Notes: generated from the letters alone by a model not told the origin. Shown: positions 1 to 5,109, counted from the first letter of the stretch. The stretch is 11,609 nucleotides of DNA from an uncultured Sutterella sp. (GCA_934255515.1 CAKQON010000058.1:1-11609), one strand, 5' to 3'. Made by a program: numbers and translations.

Positions 1-166
1 TGTCAACTCGGGGGAAAGGGGGTGTTGTACCCGCTGCGCGGATTTATGGTGACTAGATGAGATCGATTCTCAATACAACCTCGGAGATCGGAGCTCCGAG
101 GCCGGATGAAATATCAAGGCTAAGGAAACTCCTCAGAGCCTTATTTGGGTGCATTGTCTAGAATCC
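1..166. other. Left-edge intergenic stretch with two hairpins, no recognised gene
   Basis: No recognisable coding region is seen. Frame 1 is open from the left edge to a TGA at 58-60, which could be the last 19 codons of an upstream gene, but the peptide is not recognisable. Two hairpins follow. The first pairs CCTCGGAG (79-86) with CTCCGAGG (94-101), an 8-bp stem with a 7-base loop. The second pairs AAGGCT (116-121) with AGCCTT (137-142) and has an inner AGGA/TCCT stem. Only the second is followed by a T-containing run (141-147). They may be the 3' end of an upstream plus-strand transcript, but no function can be assigned. Confidence 0.35.
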
Positions 167-180
167 TTGATGTTCAGCAA
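167..180 (+). promoter_or_regulatory. FNR/Crp-family box, 9 of 10 consensus bases
   Basis: TTGAT-GTTC-AGCAA matches the FNR/ANR consensus TTGAT-N4-ATCAA at nine of ten specified positions. It lies upstream of the first yjiH-like gene. A perfect box of the same kind (2209-2222) stands before the paralogous second pair, which makes the weaker match more credible. No clear -10 is seen at a standard distance, and AATAAT (195-200) is too close for class II spacing. Control of the first operon by oxygen is inferred. Confidence 0.5.
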
Positions 181-221
181 AAGCAATGATTTTCAATAAT
201 TAGTGGTACCTGCTGAATCCA

Positions 222-267
222 ATCTCTCCGGAGGAAGAGGGCTTTCGTCGAAAGACCGGTCGGAGAG
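222..267 (+). ncRNA. Candidate structured leader RNA of the first yjiH operon
   Basis: CTCTCCG (224-230) can pair with CGGAGAG (261-267), enclosing a CTTTC/GAAAG hairpin (242-246/250-254). The 5' part has an alternative fold: TCT-C-TCC (223-229) with GGAAGA (233-238) around a GGA loop. That second fold is nearly the same as the hairpin at 2288-2304 in the leader of the second yjiH gene, and both are followed by GGGC. The two folds exclude each other, so a switch is possible. I compared it by eye with common riboswitch classes (TPP, glycine, FMN, guanidine, Mn) and recognised none. Confidence 0.35.
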
Positions 268-289
268 AAGGCCGGCTAATGGAGAAAAA

Positions 290-320
290 GACGCCGATCG
301 CTCCGGCGTCCTTTCTGTTT
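290..320 (+). terminator. Terminator-like hairpin in the leader (possible attenuator)
   Basis: GACGCCG (290-296) pairs perfectly with CGGCGTC (304-310) around a 7-base loop. On the plus strand a T-rich run, CTTTCTGTTT, follows. On the minus strand the run is cleaner (five T, complement of 285-289), so it could work in both directions. It stands about 190 bases before the first yjiH start. If the operon promoter is near the FNR-like box, this would be an attenuator inside the leader. If transcription starts later, it simply ends an upstream transcript. Confidence 0.5.
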
Positions 321-509
321 GGAAGCGCTTTAAGCGTCCGACCAGAGCTCCTGAAGATCTGGGAAGCATTCAACGTTCAATAAATCCCTGAAAGTCCGGC
401 AGCACTATGGAGAATCCGCATCAAAGAGGCGGCAAACGCCCGAAACCCGCGGAAATTCACTTCTCCTTCGAACGGCTTAAACCACCGCACCTCCAAAGGA
501 GTTTTATTC
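321..509 (+). other. Distal leader before first yjiH, no gene
   Basis: No credible gene is seen; the overlapping open frames lack ribosome sites and do not resemble proteins. CTCCTT (463-468) can pair with AAGGAG (496-501), the ribosome binding site of the gene at 510, so translation may be partly gated. The pairing is short and any anti-SD-like CTCCTT would give it, so this is weak evidence alone. Confidence 0.4.
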
Positions 510-1211
510 ATGACCAGCCAAGCGCCAGCTCAGCAGCCTCAGGCAGAGGCTCCCGGGATCTCCGGCTACATATCTCTTCTTTTTGCCGTCATCTTCTTCT
601 CCGGGGTCGCTGCTTCCGCGAACTGGTGGGGGATTTTCGACTTCACGACGCTGAACGGCGCCTTCGGCAAAGTGGTGAGCGGCGTCGCCGAAAAGAACGG
701 CGAAATCGCTGCCGCCATGACCAATTTCCGCGGCAAGGGCGGCTCGGGCGCGATTGACGGCTTCATGTTTGCGCTCTCGCTCGTTCCGACCATCATGTTC
801 GCGATGGCGATGATCACGATCTTCGAGCACTACGGCGCCCTGCGCGCAGCGCGCCAGATGCTCACTCCCGTTCTTCGTCCGCTTCTCGGCCTTCCGGGCT
901 CCACGGCGCTCGCGATGATCGCGTCGCTGCAGTCGACCGACGGTGGCGCCGCCCTCACGCGACAGTTGAAGGACGCGGGAGAAATCGACGAAAACGAAAC
1001 GACGCTCTTTGCGACCTTCCAGATGACGGCCGACGCGAGCATCACGAACTTCTTCTCTTCGGGCGCCGTGCTCTTTACGCTCCTCGCCGCCAACGGCGAA
1101 CCCGCCGTCCCCGTGAGTCTCGGCCTCTGCTTAGGTATCATTCTCCTCGGCAAGGTTTTTTCCACCAACCTGATGCGCCTCATTCTTATCCGCAGGTCCC
1201 GTAAGGCTTAA
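510..1211 (+). CDS. yjiH: YjiH-like inner-membrane protein (nucleoside recognition/gate domain), copy 1
   Basis: This 233-residue membrane protein matches the E. coli YjiH family in length (about 227) and in partnership with a shorter YjiG-like protein immediately downstream. After a Gln/Ala/Pro-rich cytoplasmic tail (1-15) comes a first hydrophobic segment (about 18-34), then W-G-x-F-D-F-T-T-L, and further hydrophobic segments around 92-110, 185-200 and 208-225. The family hallmark QSTDGGAALTR stands near 147-157 in the gate-domain (SpmA-like) region. The role is unproven. Gate-domain proteins are thought to be part of small-solute transporters, and in E. coli yjiHG adjoins the isoaspartyl dipeptidase gene iadA, which is absent here. 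The start is set by a strong AAAGGAG eight bases before ATG. The gene at 1240 is 28 bases downstream with its own ribosome site, so the two are co-transcribed. A second, diverged copy lies at 2490. Confidence 0.85.
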   Translation: MTSQAPAQQPQAEAPGISGYISLLFAVIFFSGVAASANWWGIFDFTTLNGAFGKVVSGVAEKNGEIAAAMTNFRGKGGSGAIDGFMFALSLVPTIMFAMAMITIFEHYGALRAARQMLTPVLRPLLGLPGSTALAMIASLQSTDGGAALTRQLKDAGEIDENETTLFATFQMTADASITNFFSSGAVLFTLLAANGEPAVPVSLGLCLGIILLGKVFSTNLMRLILIRRSRKA

Positions 1212-1239
1212 TTCAAAAAAAATATTAGGAGTCTCAATT

Positions 1240-1710
1240 ATGTCTGCACATGAAAATGCAAAGCCTATGGTGACCGACATCTTTGTCAAGGGCGCCGTTC
1301 AGGGCTGGCAGATTGCCGTTACCTCCACCATTCCGAACGTGCTGATGGCGTTCGTCATCATCAAGATCCTCGATCACTCCGGGCTCCTGAAGCTGATCGG
1401 CACGGCGCTTGACCCGATCATGGGCATCTTCGGGCTTCCGGGCGAAGCCGCAACCGTGCTCCTCGGCGGCTGGATGTCGATGGGCGGCGGCGTCGGCGTC
1501 GCAGTGGCGCTCTTCGACCACGGCACCATCACGGGCCACGACATCGCGATCCTCGCGCCCTCGATCTACCTCATGGGCTCGCAGGTTCAGTACATGGGCC
1601 GCTGCCTCGGCGTGATCGGCATCAAGGGCTCCCGCATTCCGCTCATCATGGCGATGCCGATCATCACGGCGATCGTCTCCCTCTGGGTGATGAACGTCCT
1701 CGTCGGTTGA
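1240..1710 (+). CDS. yjiG: YjiG-like (SpmB-related) inner-membrane protein, copy 1
   Basis: The 156-residue hydrophobic protein fits E. coli YjiG (153 residues) closely. Shared features are an N-terminal D-(I/M)-F-x-x-G start, the segment PNVLMAFVIIKIL (about 31-43), FGLPGEAATVLL (64-75), a glycine-rich turn MGGGVGVAVAL (80-90) and a late YMGRCLGV (121-128). Four or so membrane spans are expected. It almost certainly forms a complex with the YjiH-like protein encoded just upstream, as SpmA does with SpmB in spore formers. The substrate is unknown. TTAGGAG six to eight bases before ATG fixes the start. The operon ends 20 bases later in a strong intrinsic terminator. The second copy (3157-3648) keeps the same motifs but differs in the glycine-rich turn (CGAGVGVAAS). 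Confidence 0.85.
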   Translation: MSAHENAKPMVTDIFVKGAVQGWQIAVTSTIPNVLMAFVIIKILDHSGLLKLIGTALDPIMGIFGLPGEAATVLLGGWMSMGGGVGVAVALFDHGTITGHDIAILAPSIYLMGSQVQYMGRCLGVIGIKGSRIPLIMAMPIITAIVSLWVMNVLVG

Positions 1711-1729
1711 TTCATCTTTAATTGACCAG

Positions 1730-1769
1730 AAAGGCGCGCTAGGGACTTTAATTACCGGCGCGCCTTTTT
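1730..1769 (+). terminator. Rho-independent terminator of first yjiHG operon
   Basis: AAAGGCGCGC (1730-1739) pairs perfectly with GCGCGCCTTT (1758-1767). The stem has 10 bp around an 18-base loop, and a T-run continues to 1769. It lies 20 bases after the yjiG stop. Confidence 0.9.
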
Positions 1770-1816
1770 CCTGACCGGGAGCCGCCCGCGGATTCGCCGC
1801 CTACAGGCTGATGCAC

Positions 1817-1836
1817 TAAAATGATAATCGTTATCA
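1817..1836 (+). promoter_or_regulatory. Fur box overlapping promoter -10 of the HMA gene
   Basis: TGATAAT-C-GTTATCA (1822-1836) matches the 7-1-7 Fur consensus TGATAAT-N-ATTATCA with one mismatch. It overlaps a good -10 candidate, TAAAAT (1817-1822), and a second, GATAAT (1823-1828). Iron-loaded Fur bound here would block RNA polymerase, so the HMA gene 44 bases downstream should be made under iron limitation. The -35 is weak (TTCGCC, 1793-1798). Confidence 0.85.
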
Positions 1837-1879
1837 AGATGGGGGCTTCTGAAGACCTCCGGGATGATGAGGTTCAGAA

Positions 1880-2158
1880 ATGTTCAAGACAACAGTTGGC
1901 ATTGACGGCATGGCCTGCGGCATGTGCGAGGAGCACATCTGCAATACGATCCGCAAGGCGATGGAAGTGAAGAAGGTTTCAGCTTCCCACAAGAAGAAGA
2001 TTGCGGAAATCATTACCGAGCGTCCGGTCGACGAGCGGCTCCTGCGCGAAGCGATTGCGCCCACGGGCTACGGCGTTACATCCTTTAAGTGCGAGCCCTA
2101 TGAAGAGAAGGGCTTCTTCGCCAAACTCTCGGGCCTCTTCGGCGGTGGAAAAGCCTGA
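1880..2158 (+). CDS. Small HMA-domain metal-binding protein, Fur-controlled
   Basis: The 92-residue protein has the heavy-metal-associated signature G-M-x-C-x-x-C (GMACGMC, Cys13 and Cys16) at the normal position after the first beta strand. A third cysteine (Cys21) lies in helix 1 and a fourth (Cys71) after the last strand. A beta-alpha-beta-beta-alpha-beta fold of about 72 residues fits a CopZ/Atx1-like chaperone. The tail (73-92, EPYEEKGFF then Gly/Lys) extends beyond a minimal HMA domain and is amphipathic. From memory, similar short proteins with the same GMxCGMC and EPYE-KKG tail are common in gut Firmicutes. Copper chaperones are normally copper-induced, whereas this gene has a Fur box, so iron or another metal imported under iron starvation is a plausible ligand. 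There is no signal peptide, so it is cytosolic. GAGG eight to eleven bases before ATG supports the start. It is monocistronic by position. The metal is not determined by sequence. Confidence 0.85.
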   Translation: MFKTTVGIDGMACGMCEEHICNTIRKAMEVKKVSASHKKKIAEIITERPVDERLLREAIAPTGYGVTSFKCEPYEEKGFFAKLSGLFGGGKA

Positions 2159-2179
2159 CGGGCCTGGGCTTGACGCGTA

Positions 2180-2194
2180 GTGACAAATAGTCAC
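2180..2194 (+). promoter_or_regulatory. Palindrome GTGAC-N5-GTCAC upstream of the FNR box
   Basis: GTGAC (2180-2184) and GTCAC (2190-2194) form a perfect inverted repeat with the spacer AAATA. It resembles a CRP-family half-site pair (GTGA/TCAC), but the gap between GTGA and TCAC is seven rather than six. It is 14 bases upstream of a perfect FNR box. It may be an operator for the second yjiHG operon or just a small hairpin after the HMA gene. Confidence 0.35.
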
Positions 2195-2208
2195 GAAAGC
2201 TGTGAGTT

Positions 2209-2222
2209 TTGATTTGAATCAA
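2209..2222 (+). promoter_or_regulatory. Perfect FNR box upstream of second yjiHG operon
   Basis: TTGAT-TTGA-ATCAA matches the FNR consensus at all ten specified bases. The next good -10 is TACAAT (2267-2272), which puts the likely start near 2278-2280 and the box centre at about -63. That is close to the class I activator position (-61.5). No -35 hexamer is seen at 17 bases, as expected for an activator-dependent promoter. The second operon is therefore predicted to be switched on without oxygen. Confidence 0.75.
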
Positions 2223-2266
2223 TTCTTATAGCCCAATCTGCGGCCATGGGGGTGGAAACATCTCCA

Positions 2267-2272
2267 TACAAT
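2267..2272 (+). promoter_or_regulatory. -10 element (TACAAT) of second yjiHG operon
   Basis: TACAAT matches the sigma-70 -10 consensus at five of six bases. It has no recognisable -35 and lies 44 bases downstream of the perfect FNR box. The predicted transcript would have a leader of about 210 bases beginning just before the hairpin at 2288. Confidence 0.55.
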
Positions 2273-2287
2273 TGCGGCGACTTCTTA

Positions 2288-2304
2288 TCTTCCGGATCGG
2301 AAGA
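2288..2304 (+). ncRNA. Hairpin at 5' end of second yjiH leader, shared with first leader
   Basis: TCTTCCG (2288-2294) pairs with CGGAAGA (2298-2304) around GAT, and GGGC follows. The first yjiH leader has the same motif at 223-241 with one bulged base and a shorter stem. A 9-base direct repeat, CGGATCGCC, occurs just after it (2308-2316 and 2348-2356). The hairpin may be a 5' stability element or part of an RNA regulator. Confidence 0.35.
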
Positions 2305-2393
2305 GGGCGGATCGCCGTAAATCCGGGACGTTCGTGCAGGTTAAGCACGGATCGCCCCGAAGATCCTGCTGCTCAGATCAGCGAGTGGCGCTC

Positions 2394-2484
2394 TCTCTGA
2401 GGAAGATGAGGCATCAAGCCGCGTGCTGCGATCGATTGATATGAATCGGACGGACGTGCGCGAACCTTCAATCTTCCTCAGGGA
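2394..2484 (+). promoter_or_regulatory. Long-range stem that sequesters the ribosome binding site of second yjiH
   Basis: The 14 bases at 2394-2407 (TCTCTGAGGAAGAT) pair with 2471-2484 (ATCTTCCTCAGGGA), with one G-U pair. The 3' arm contains the whole AGGGA Shine-Dalgarno (2480-2484) of the gene starting at 2490. The 63-base loop holds a smaller CGATT/AATCG hairpin (2433-2437/2444-2448). Translation would be low when the stem forms and rise when it opens, so a riboregulator or small-RNA target is plausible. The pairing is seen directly; regulation is inferred. Confidence 0.5.
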
Positions 2485-2489
2485 CAACC

Positions 2490-3167
2490 ATGACTGATCC
2501 TCAAGCTTCTCCGGCGGCAGCGCCGAAGCATGAAAAGGTCGGCATCGGCGCCTACGTCGCGCTCTTGCTCGCCATCGTCATCTTCTCGGGCGTTTTCTAC
2601 AAGATGCCTGAAGCCTACAAGTGGCTCGGAGCCTTCGACTTCACCACGCTTATCGGAAAATTCGGCACGATCGCCGGCGCGCAGGGCAACTTCGTTGGTT
2701 CGGGCGGCGAAAGCGCCCGCGGCGGCTTCCTTTTTGCGCTTTCGCTCTTCCCGGGCGTGATGCTCGCGATGGGCCTCATCGAAGTGCTTTCCCACTACGG
2801 CGCTCTGCGTGCGGCTCAGGTTCTGATGACGCCGCTCCTCAAGCCCCTCCTCGGCGTTCCGGGCTACACGGGCCTCGCGCTCATTACCGACCTTCAGAGT
2901 ACGGACGGCGGCGCTGCGCTCACGCGCGCGCTCTATGACGAAAAGCGCATCACGAAGAAGAACCTCGTGACGATCTGCGCCTGGCAGTATGCGGGCGCGG
3001 GCTGCATCAGCAACTACTACACCACGGTTTCGGCGCTCTTCTCGCTCTTCCTCTGCCCTGTGTGGGGACCGATGGTCATCATTCTCGTGCTGAAGTTTGC
3101 TGGCGGCGCCCTTATCCGCACCGTTCTCTCGACGCTCTACCGCAAGGATTTCGAAAATGAACGCTAA
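2490..3167 (+). CDS. yjiH: YjiH-like inner-membrane protein (nucleoside recognition/gate domain), copy 2
   Basis: The 225-residue protein is a diverged paralogue of the one at 510. It shares W-L-G-A-F-D-F-T-T-L after the first membrane segment (about 20-36), FALSLFPG, SHYGALRAAQ, the tract PLLKPLLGVPGYTGLAL and the hallmark QSTDGGAALTR (about 138-148). It lacks the 7-8-residue insertion that copy 1 has before the gate region, and it carries a distinct W-Q-Y-A-G-A-G-C motif in place of copy 1's F-Q-M-T-A-D-A-S, so substrate preference may differ. It is an inner-membrane component of an uncharacterised YjiHG transporter-like complex. The ATG follows AGGGA at 2480-2484; that site lies inside a predicted 14-bp stem. 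The downstream yjiG-like gene overlaps this one by 11 bases, indicating translational coupling. It is preceded by a perfect FNR box. Confidence 0.85.
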   Translation: MTDPQASPAAAPKHEKVGIGAYVALLLAIVIFSGVFYKMPEAYKWLGAFDFTTLIGKFGTIAGAQGNFVGSGGESARGGFLFALSLFPGVMLAMGLIEVLSHYGALRAAQVLMTPLLKPLLGVPGYTGLALITDLQSTDGGAALTRALYDEKRITKKNLVTICAWQYAGAGCISNYYTTVSALFSLFLCPVWGPMVIILVLKFAGGALIRTVLSTLYRKDFENER

Positions 3168-3648
3168 TGATAAGAATGAATCTGCCGCCAAGCCGCAGAC
3201 CGATAATCCCTTCGACATCTTCATCATTGGTGTCCGCAAGGGCCTCAATATCGTTCTTTACAGCCTGCTGCCGAACGTGCTGATGGCTTTCGTCCTCACG
3301 CAGATCCTGCGCCTCTTCGGCGTGATGGATTTCCTCGGCGAAACCTGCGGGGGCCTCATGGGTCTTTTCGGGCTCCCGGGCGAAGCGATCACGGTGCTTC
3401 TCGCCACGTGGCTTTCCTGCGGCGCCGGCGTCGGCGTTGCCGCGAGCCTCGCTTCCCACGGCACGCTCCAGCCGCATGACATCACGATTCTTGCGCCGGC
3501 CTTCATTCTGATGGCTTCGCAGATTCAGTACATGGGCCGCCTCCTCGGCGTCGCCGACGTGCCGAAGAAGTACTGGCCCGTGCTGATGGTGAACTCCGTC
3601 CTCATGGCCTTCATCGGCATGATCCTCATGCGCGTCATCTTCCTCTGA
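3157..3648 (+). CDS. yjiG: YjiG-like (SpmB-related) inner-membrane protein, copy 2
   Basis: The 163-residue protein is the partner of the upstream YjiH-like protein. The ATG at 3157 was chosen because AAGGA (3143-3147) precedes it and because it gives an N-terminus (MNANDKNES) like other family members. An in-frame ATG at 3097 lies deep inside the upstream gene and has no ribosome site. After a polar tail of about 20 residues come FDIFIIGVRKGLNIVLY, LLPNVLMAFVLTQIL, FGLPGEAITVLL, CGAGVGVAASLASHG and a late YMGRLLGV, all matching copy 1 and YjiG. The 11-base overlap with yjiH suggests a fixed 1:1 complex. The substrate is unknown. Two long hairpins follow the stop codon. Confidence 0.85.
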   Translation: MNANDKNESAAKPQTDNPFDIFIIGVRKGLNIVLYSLLPNVLMAFVLTQILRLFGVMDFLGETCGGLMGLFGLPGEAITVLLATWLSCGAGVGVAASLASHGTLQPHDITILAPAFILMASQIQYMGRLLGVADVPKKYWPVLMVNSVLMAFIGMILMRVIFL

Positions 3649-3660
3649 TGAGGCCTGAGT

Positions 3661-3758
3661 CATCCGTCTCTCGGCGCGCTTCCCTGATGGGAAGCGCAGA
3701 CTAACGGATGTGCGAAAATAGAGAAGCTCCTGTCGGGCTTATCCCGGCGGGAGCTTCT
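3661..3758 (+). terminator. Two tandem long hairpins after second yjiHG operon
   Basis: The first hairpin pairs GCGCTTCCC (3676-3684) with GGGAAGCGC (3689-3697), clamped by an outer CATCCG/CGGATG pair (3661-3666/3705-3710). The second is an unbroken 16-bp stem, 3722-3737 with 3743-3758 (two G-U pairs), around CTTAT. Neither has a good plus-strand T-run next to it; the nearest is TTTTT at 3779-3783. They may act as a barrier to 3' exonucleases, as a weak terminator, or, on the minus strand (followed by CTATTTTC), as a block to antisense transcription. Confidence 0.45.
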
Positions 3759-3809
3759 GCCGTATTGGCGACCGCCATTTTTCCCCGACTCCAGCCTTCC
3801 GGATCCCTG

Positions 3810-4010
3810 ATGCATTCCCGACGCAAAATTCTTCTCGCGGCACTCTCGCTTCTCTCCATCTCTCTTTCCGTAAAGGCTGAAAAGACGGAGAAGGAGAAAA
3901 AAGAGGAGGCGAAGAGGCAAAAGAAGGTCGATGCAGTATCGACGGCATCGCAGCGCAGGCAGGCGCGCAAGGAACGTCAGGCCAAACGAAGATCAGAGAA
4001 AAAGCAGTAA
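3810..4010 (+). CDS. Possible small exported basic peptide
   Basis: I do not recognise this 66-residue frame. From the ATG at 3810 it reads as a clear Sec signal peptide: basic start MHSRRK, hydrophobic core LLAALSLLSISL, cleavage motif VKA before Glu24. A 43-residue mature part follows, made almost only of Lys, Arg, Glu and Gln, with no cysteine. Such a strongly charged periplasmic peptide could bind nucleic acid, polyphosphate or envelope polymers, but nothing shows this. No good Shine-Dalgarno is seen (CCGGA at best), and the frame extends upstream to 3708 through a hairpin, so the start is uncertain. It ends 69 bases before the LysR start and reads in the same direction. The signal-like organisation is the main argument that it is real. 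Confidence 0.45.
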   Translation: MHSRRKILLAALSLLSISLSVKAEKTEKEKKEEAKRQKKVDAVSTASQRRQARKERQAKRRSEKKQ

Positions 4011-4079
4011 GTGCGCCCGCTGCCATCCTTTTTCCTACATTTGAGCTTCGGTTCTGCCCGGTTTACATTTCGCCATCTC

Positions 4080-5012
4080 ATGTCTGCAAACACCTGCCGC
4101 TATCTCACTGCTCTTCTCACGGAAGGGAGCTTTTCGAAGGCCGCCCAGACGCTTGATATTTCGCAGCCCTCGCTCTCGCAGTTTCTGCTCCGGCTCGAAA
4201 CTGAAGCCGGCACCACGCTCATCGACCGCGCGGCGAAGCCTCTGCGCCTCACGCCGGCGGGAGAACTCTTCCTTAAAACCGAAAAGCAGATCGAGCAGCT
4301 GCGGGAGACCTGCGCCAAGCAGATGGCGGACATCCATGAGGGCGTCCGGGGGCACGTCTGCATCGGCGCGTCGGACTACCGGGAAACCTTCTTTCTCACG
4401 GAAGTGCTCCCGGTTTTCAGAAAGCGCTTTCCCAATATCGAAATTTCCGTGACCGAAGGACGAACGAAGGAGCTTGAGGAATTCGCGCTTTCGGGCGCGA
4501 CGGACTTTTCCCTCGTCATTGCGCCCCTCTACCACCCGGCAGGGCTTGAAATGACGGAGCTCTACAAGGAGACGCTCCTTCTGGCCATGAGCCCGAATCA
4601 TCCCATAGCTCGAAAGCACCCGCTCACGGGGAAGGATGAATACCCGGCGCTCGACTTTTTCGAGACGGACCGCGAGCCCTTCATCGTGATCAAGAAGGGT
4701 CAGAAGATGAACAGGCTCTTTCACGAACTCTGCGAACGCACGAATGCGGCGCCGAGAGTGGTGCTCGAGAGCGAATCCATGATTGCGGCGCTCGCGCTCG
4801 CAAGCGCCGGGCTGGGCATTACGCTCACGACGGAAACGCTTGCCCGGCGGTCCCGCGAGACGGACGCCTTGCGGTGCTTCCGCATTTCTCCTGAAGTCCC
4901 GCCCCGGACGGTGATTGCGGCCTACCGCAGCGACCGGTATCTCTCAAAAGCGGCGCGCGCGCTGATCGACGTGATGCGCGAGGTTGCGAGGGAGCGGTTC
5001 GAGAGAGGCTGA
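4080..5012 (+). CDS. LysR-type transcriptional regulator
   Basis: From ATG 4080 the protein has 310 residues, a standard LysR length. The N-terminal winged helix-turn-helix spans about residues 5-62 (LTEGSFSKAAQTLDISQPSLSQFLLRLE, then LIDR and LTPAGELFL). The linker helix and a two-lobed effector domain (about 90-300) follow, with the typical GLGITLTTETLA near 255. A GTG at 4011 opens the same frame 23 codons earlier, right after the preceding stop, but it would add an atypical N-terminus. Neither start has a clear Shine-Dalgarno, and 4080 is preferred by family alignment. It does not look like TtdR of E. coli, which has a different helix-turn-helix, and it converges on ttdBA rather than diverging from it. 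Its target could be yjiHG upstream, ttdAB or itself; no adjacent divergent promoter points to one. The effector is unknown. Confidence 0.9.
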   Translation: MSANTCRYLTALLTEGSFSKAAQTLDISQPSLSQFLLRLETEAGTTLIDRAAKPLRLTPAGELFLKTEKQIEQLRETCAKQMADIHEGVRGHVCIGASDYRETFFLTEVLPVFRKRFPNIEISVTEGRTKELEEFALSGATDFSLVIAPLYHPAGLEMTELYKETLLLAMSPNHPIARKHPLTGKDEYPALDFFETDREPFIVIKKGQKMNRLFHELCERTNAAPRVVLESESMIAALALASAGLGITLTTETLARRSRETDALRCFRISPEVPPRTVIAAYRSDRYLSKAARALIDVMREVARERFERG

Positions 5013-5042
5013 TGAAGCGCTGGCGAGCCGATCGCCAGTGAG

Positions 5043-5077
5043 AAAAAGGCCGGCGCTTTCAAAGAAAAGCTGCCGGC
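5043..5077 (-). terminator. Terminator of the ttdAB operon (possibly bidirectional)
   Basis: Read on the minus strand, GCCGGC plus AGCTTT pairs with AAAGC plus GCCGGC (5049-5059 with 5066-5077, one bulge), and five T (complement of 5043-5047) follow one base later. It lies 33 bases after the ttdB stop and 36 after the LysR stop, between converging genes. On the plus strand the T-run is poor (TTAAAGG). A second hairpin, CTGGCGA/TCGCCAG (5020-5026/5032-5038), stands next to the LysR stop without a T-run. Confidence 0.75.
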
Positions 5078-5109
5078 TTAAAGGAAAGAATCCAGACTGC
5101 GGAAAACGA

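Noticed and set aside
1..60. Frame 1 open from the edge to TGA at 58-60, possible tail of an upstream gene
   Set aside because: Only 19 codons are visible and the peptide is not recognisable; other frames are open nearly as far, so a call cannot be supported.
203..391. 62-codon GTG frame in the first leader
   Set aside because: No Shine-Dalgarno, no protein-like pattern, and the frame runs straight through two predicted RNA hairpins.
2436..2449. Second FNR-like site TTGAT-ATGA-ATCGG in the second leader
   Set aside because: Only 8 of 10 bases match and it is downstream of the predicted start; it is better explained as part of the CGATT/AATCG hairpin.
3097..3156. Earlier in-frame ATG for the second yjiG
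   Set aside because: It lies inside the yjiH reading frame without a ribosome site, and the extra 20 residues do not fit the family; 3157 has AAGGA and a normal N-terminus.
4011..4079. GTG start 23 codons upstream for the LysR gene
   Set aside because: LysR proteins begin a few residues before the helix-turn-helix; the extension gives an atypical hydrophobic lead and no ribosome site.
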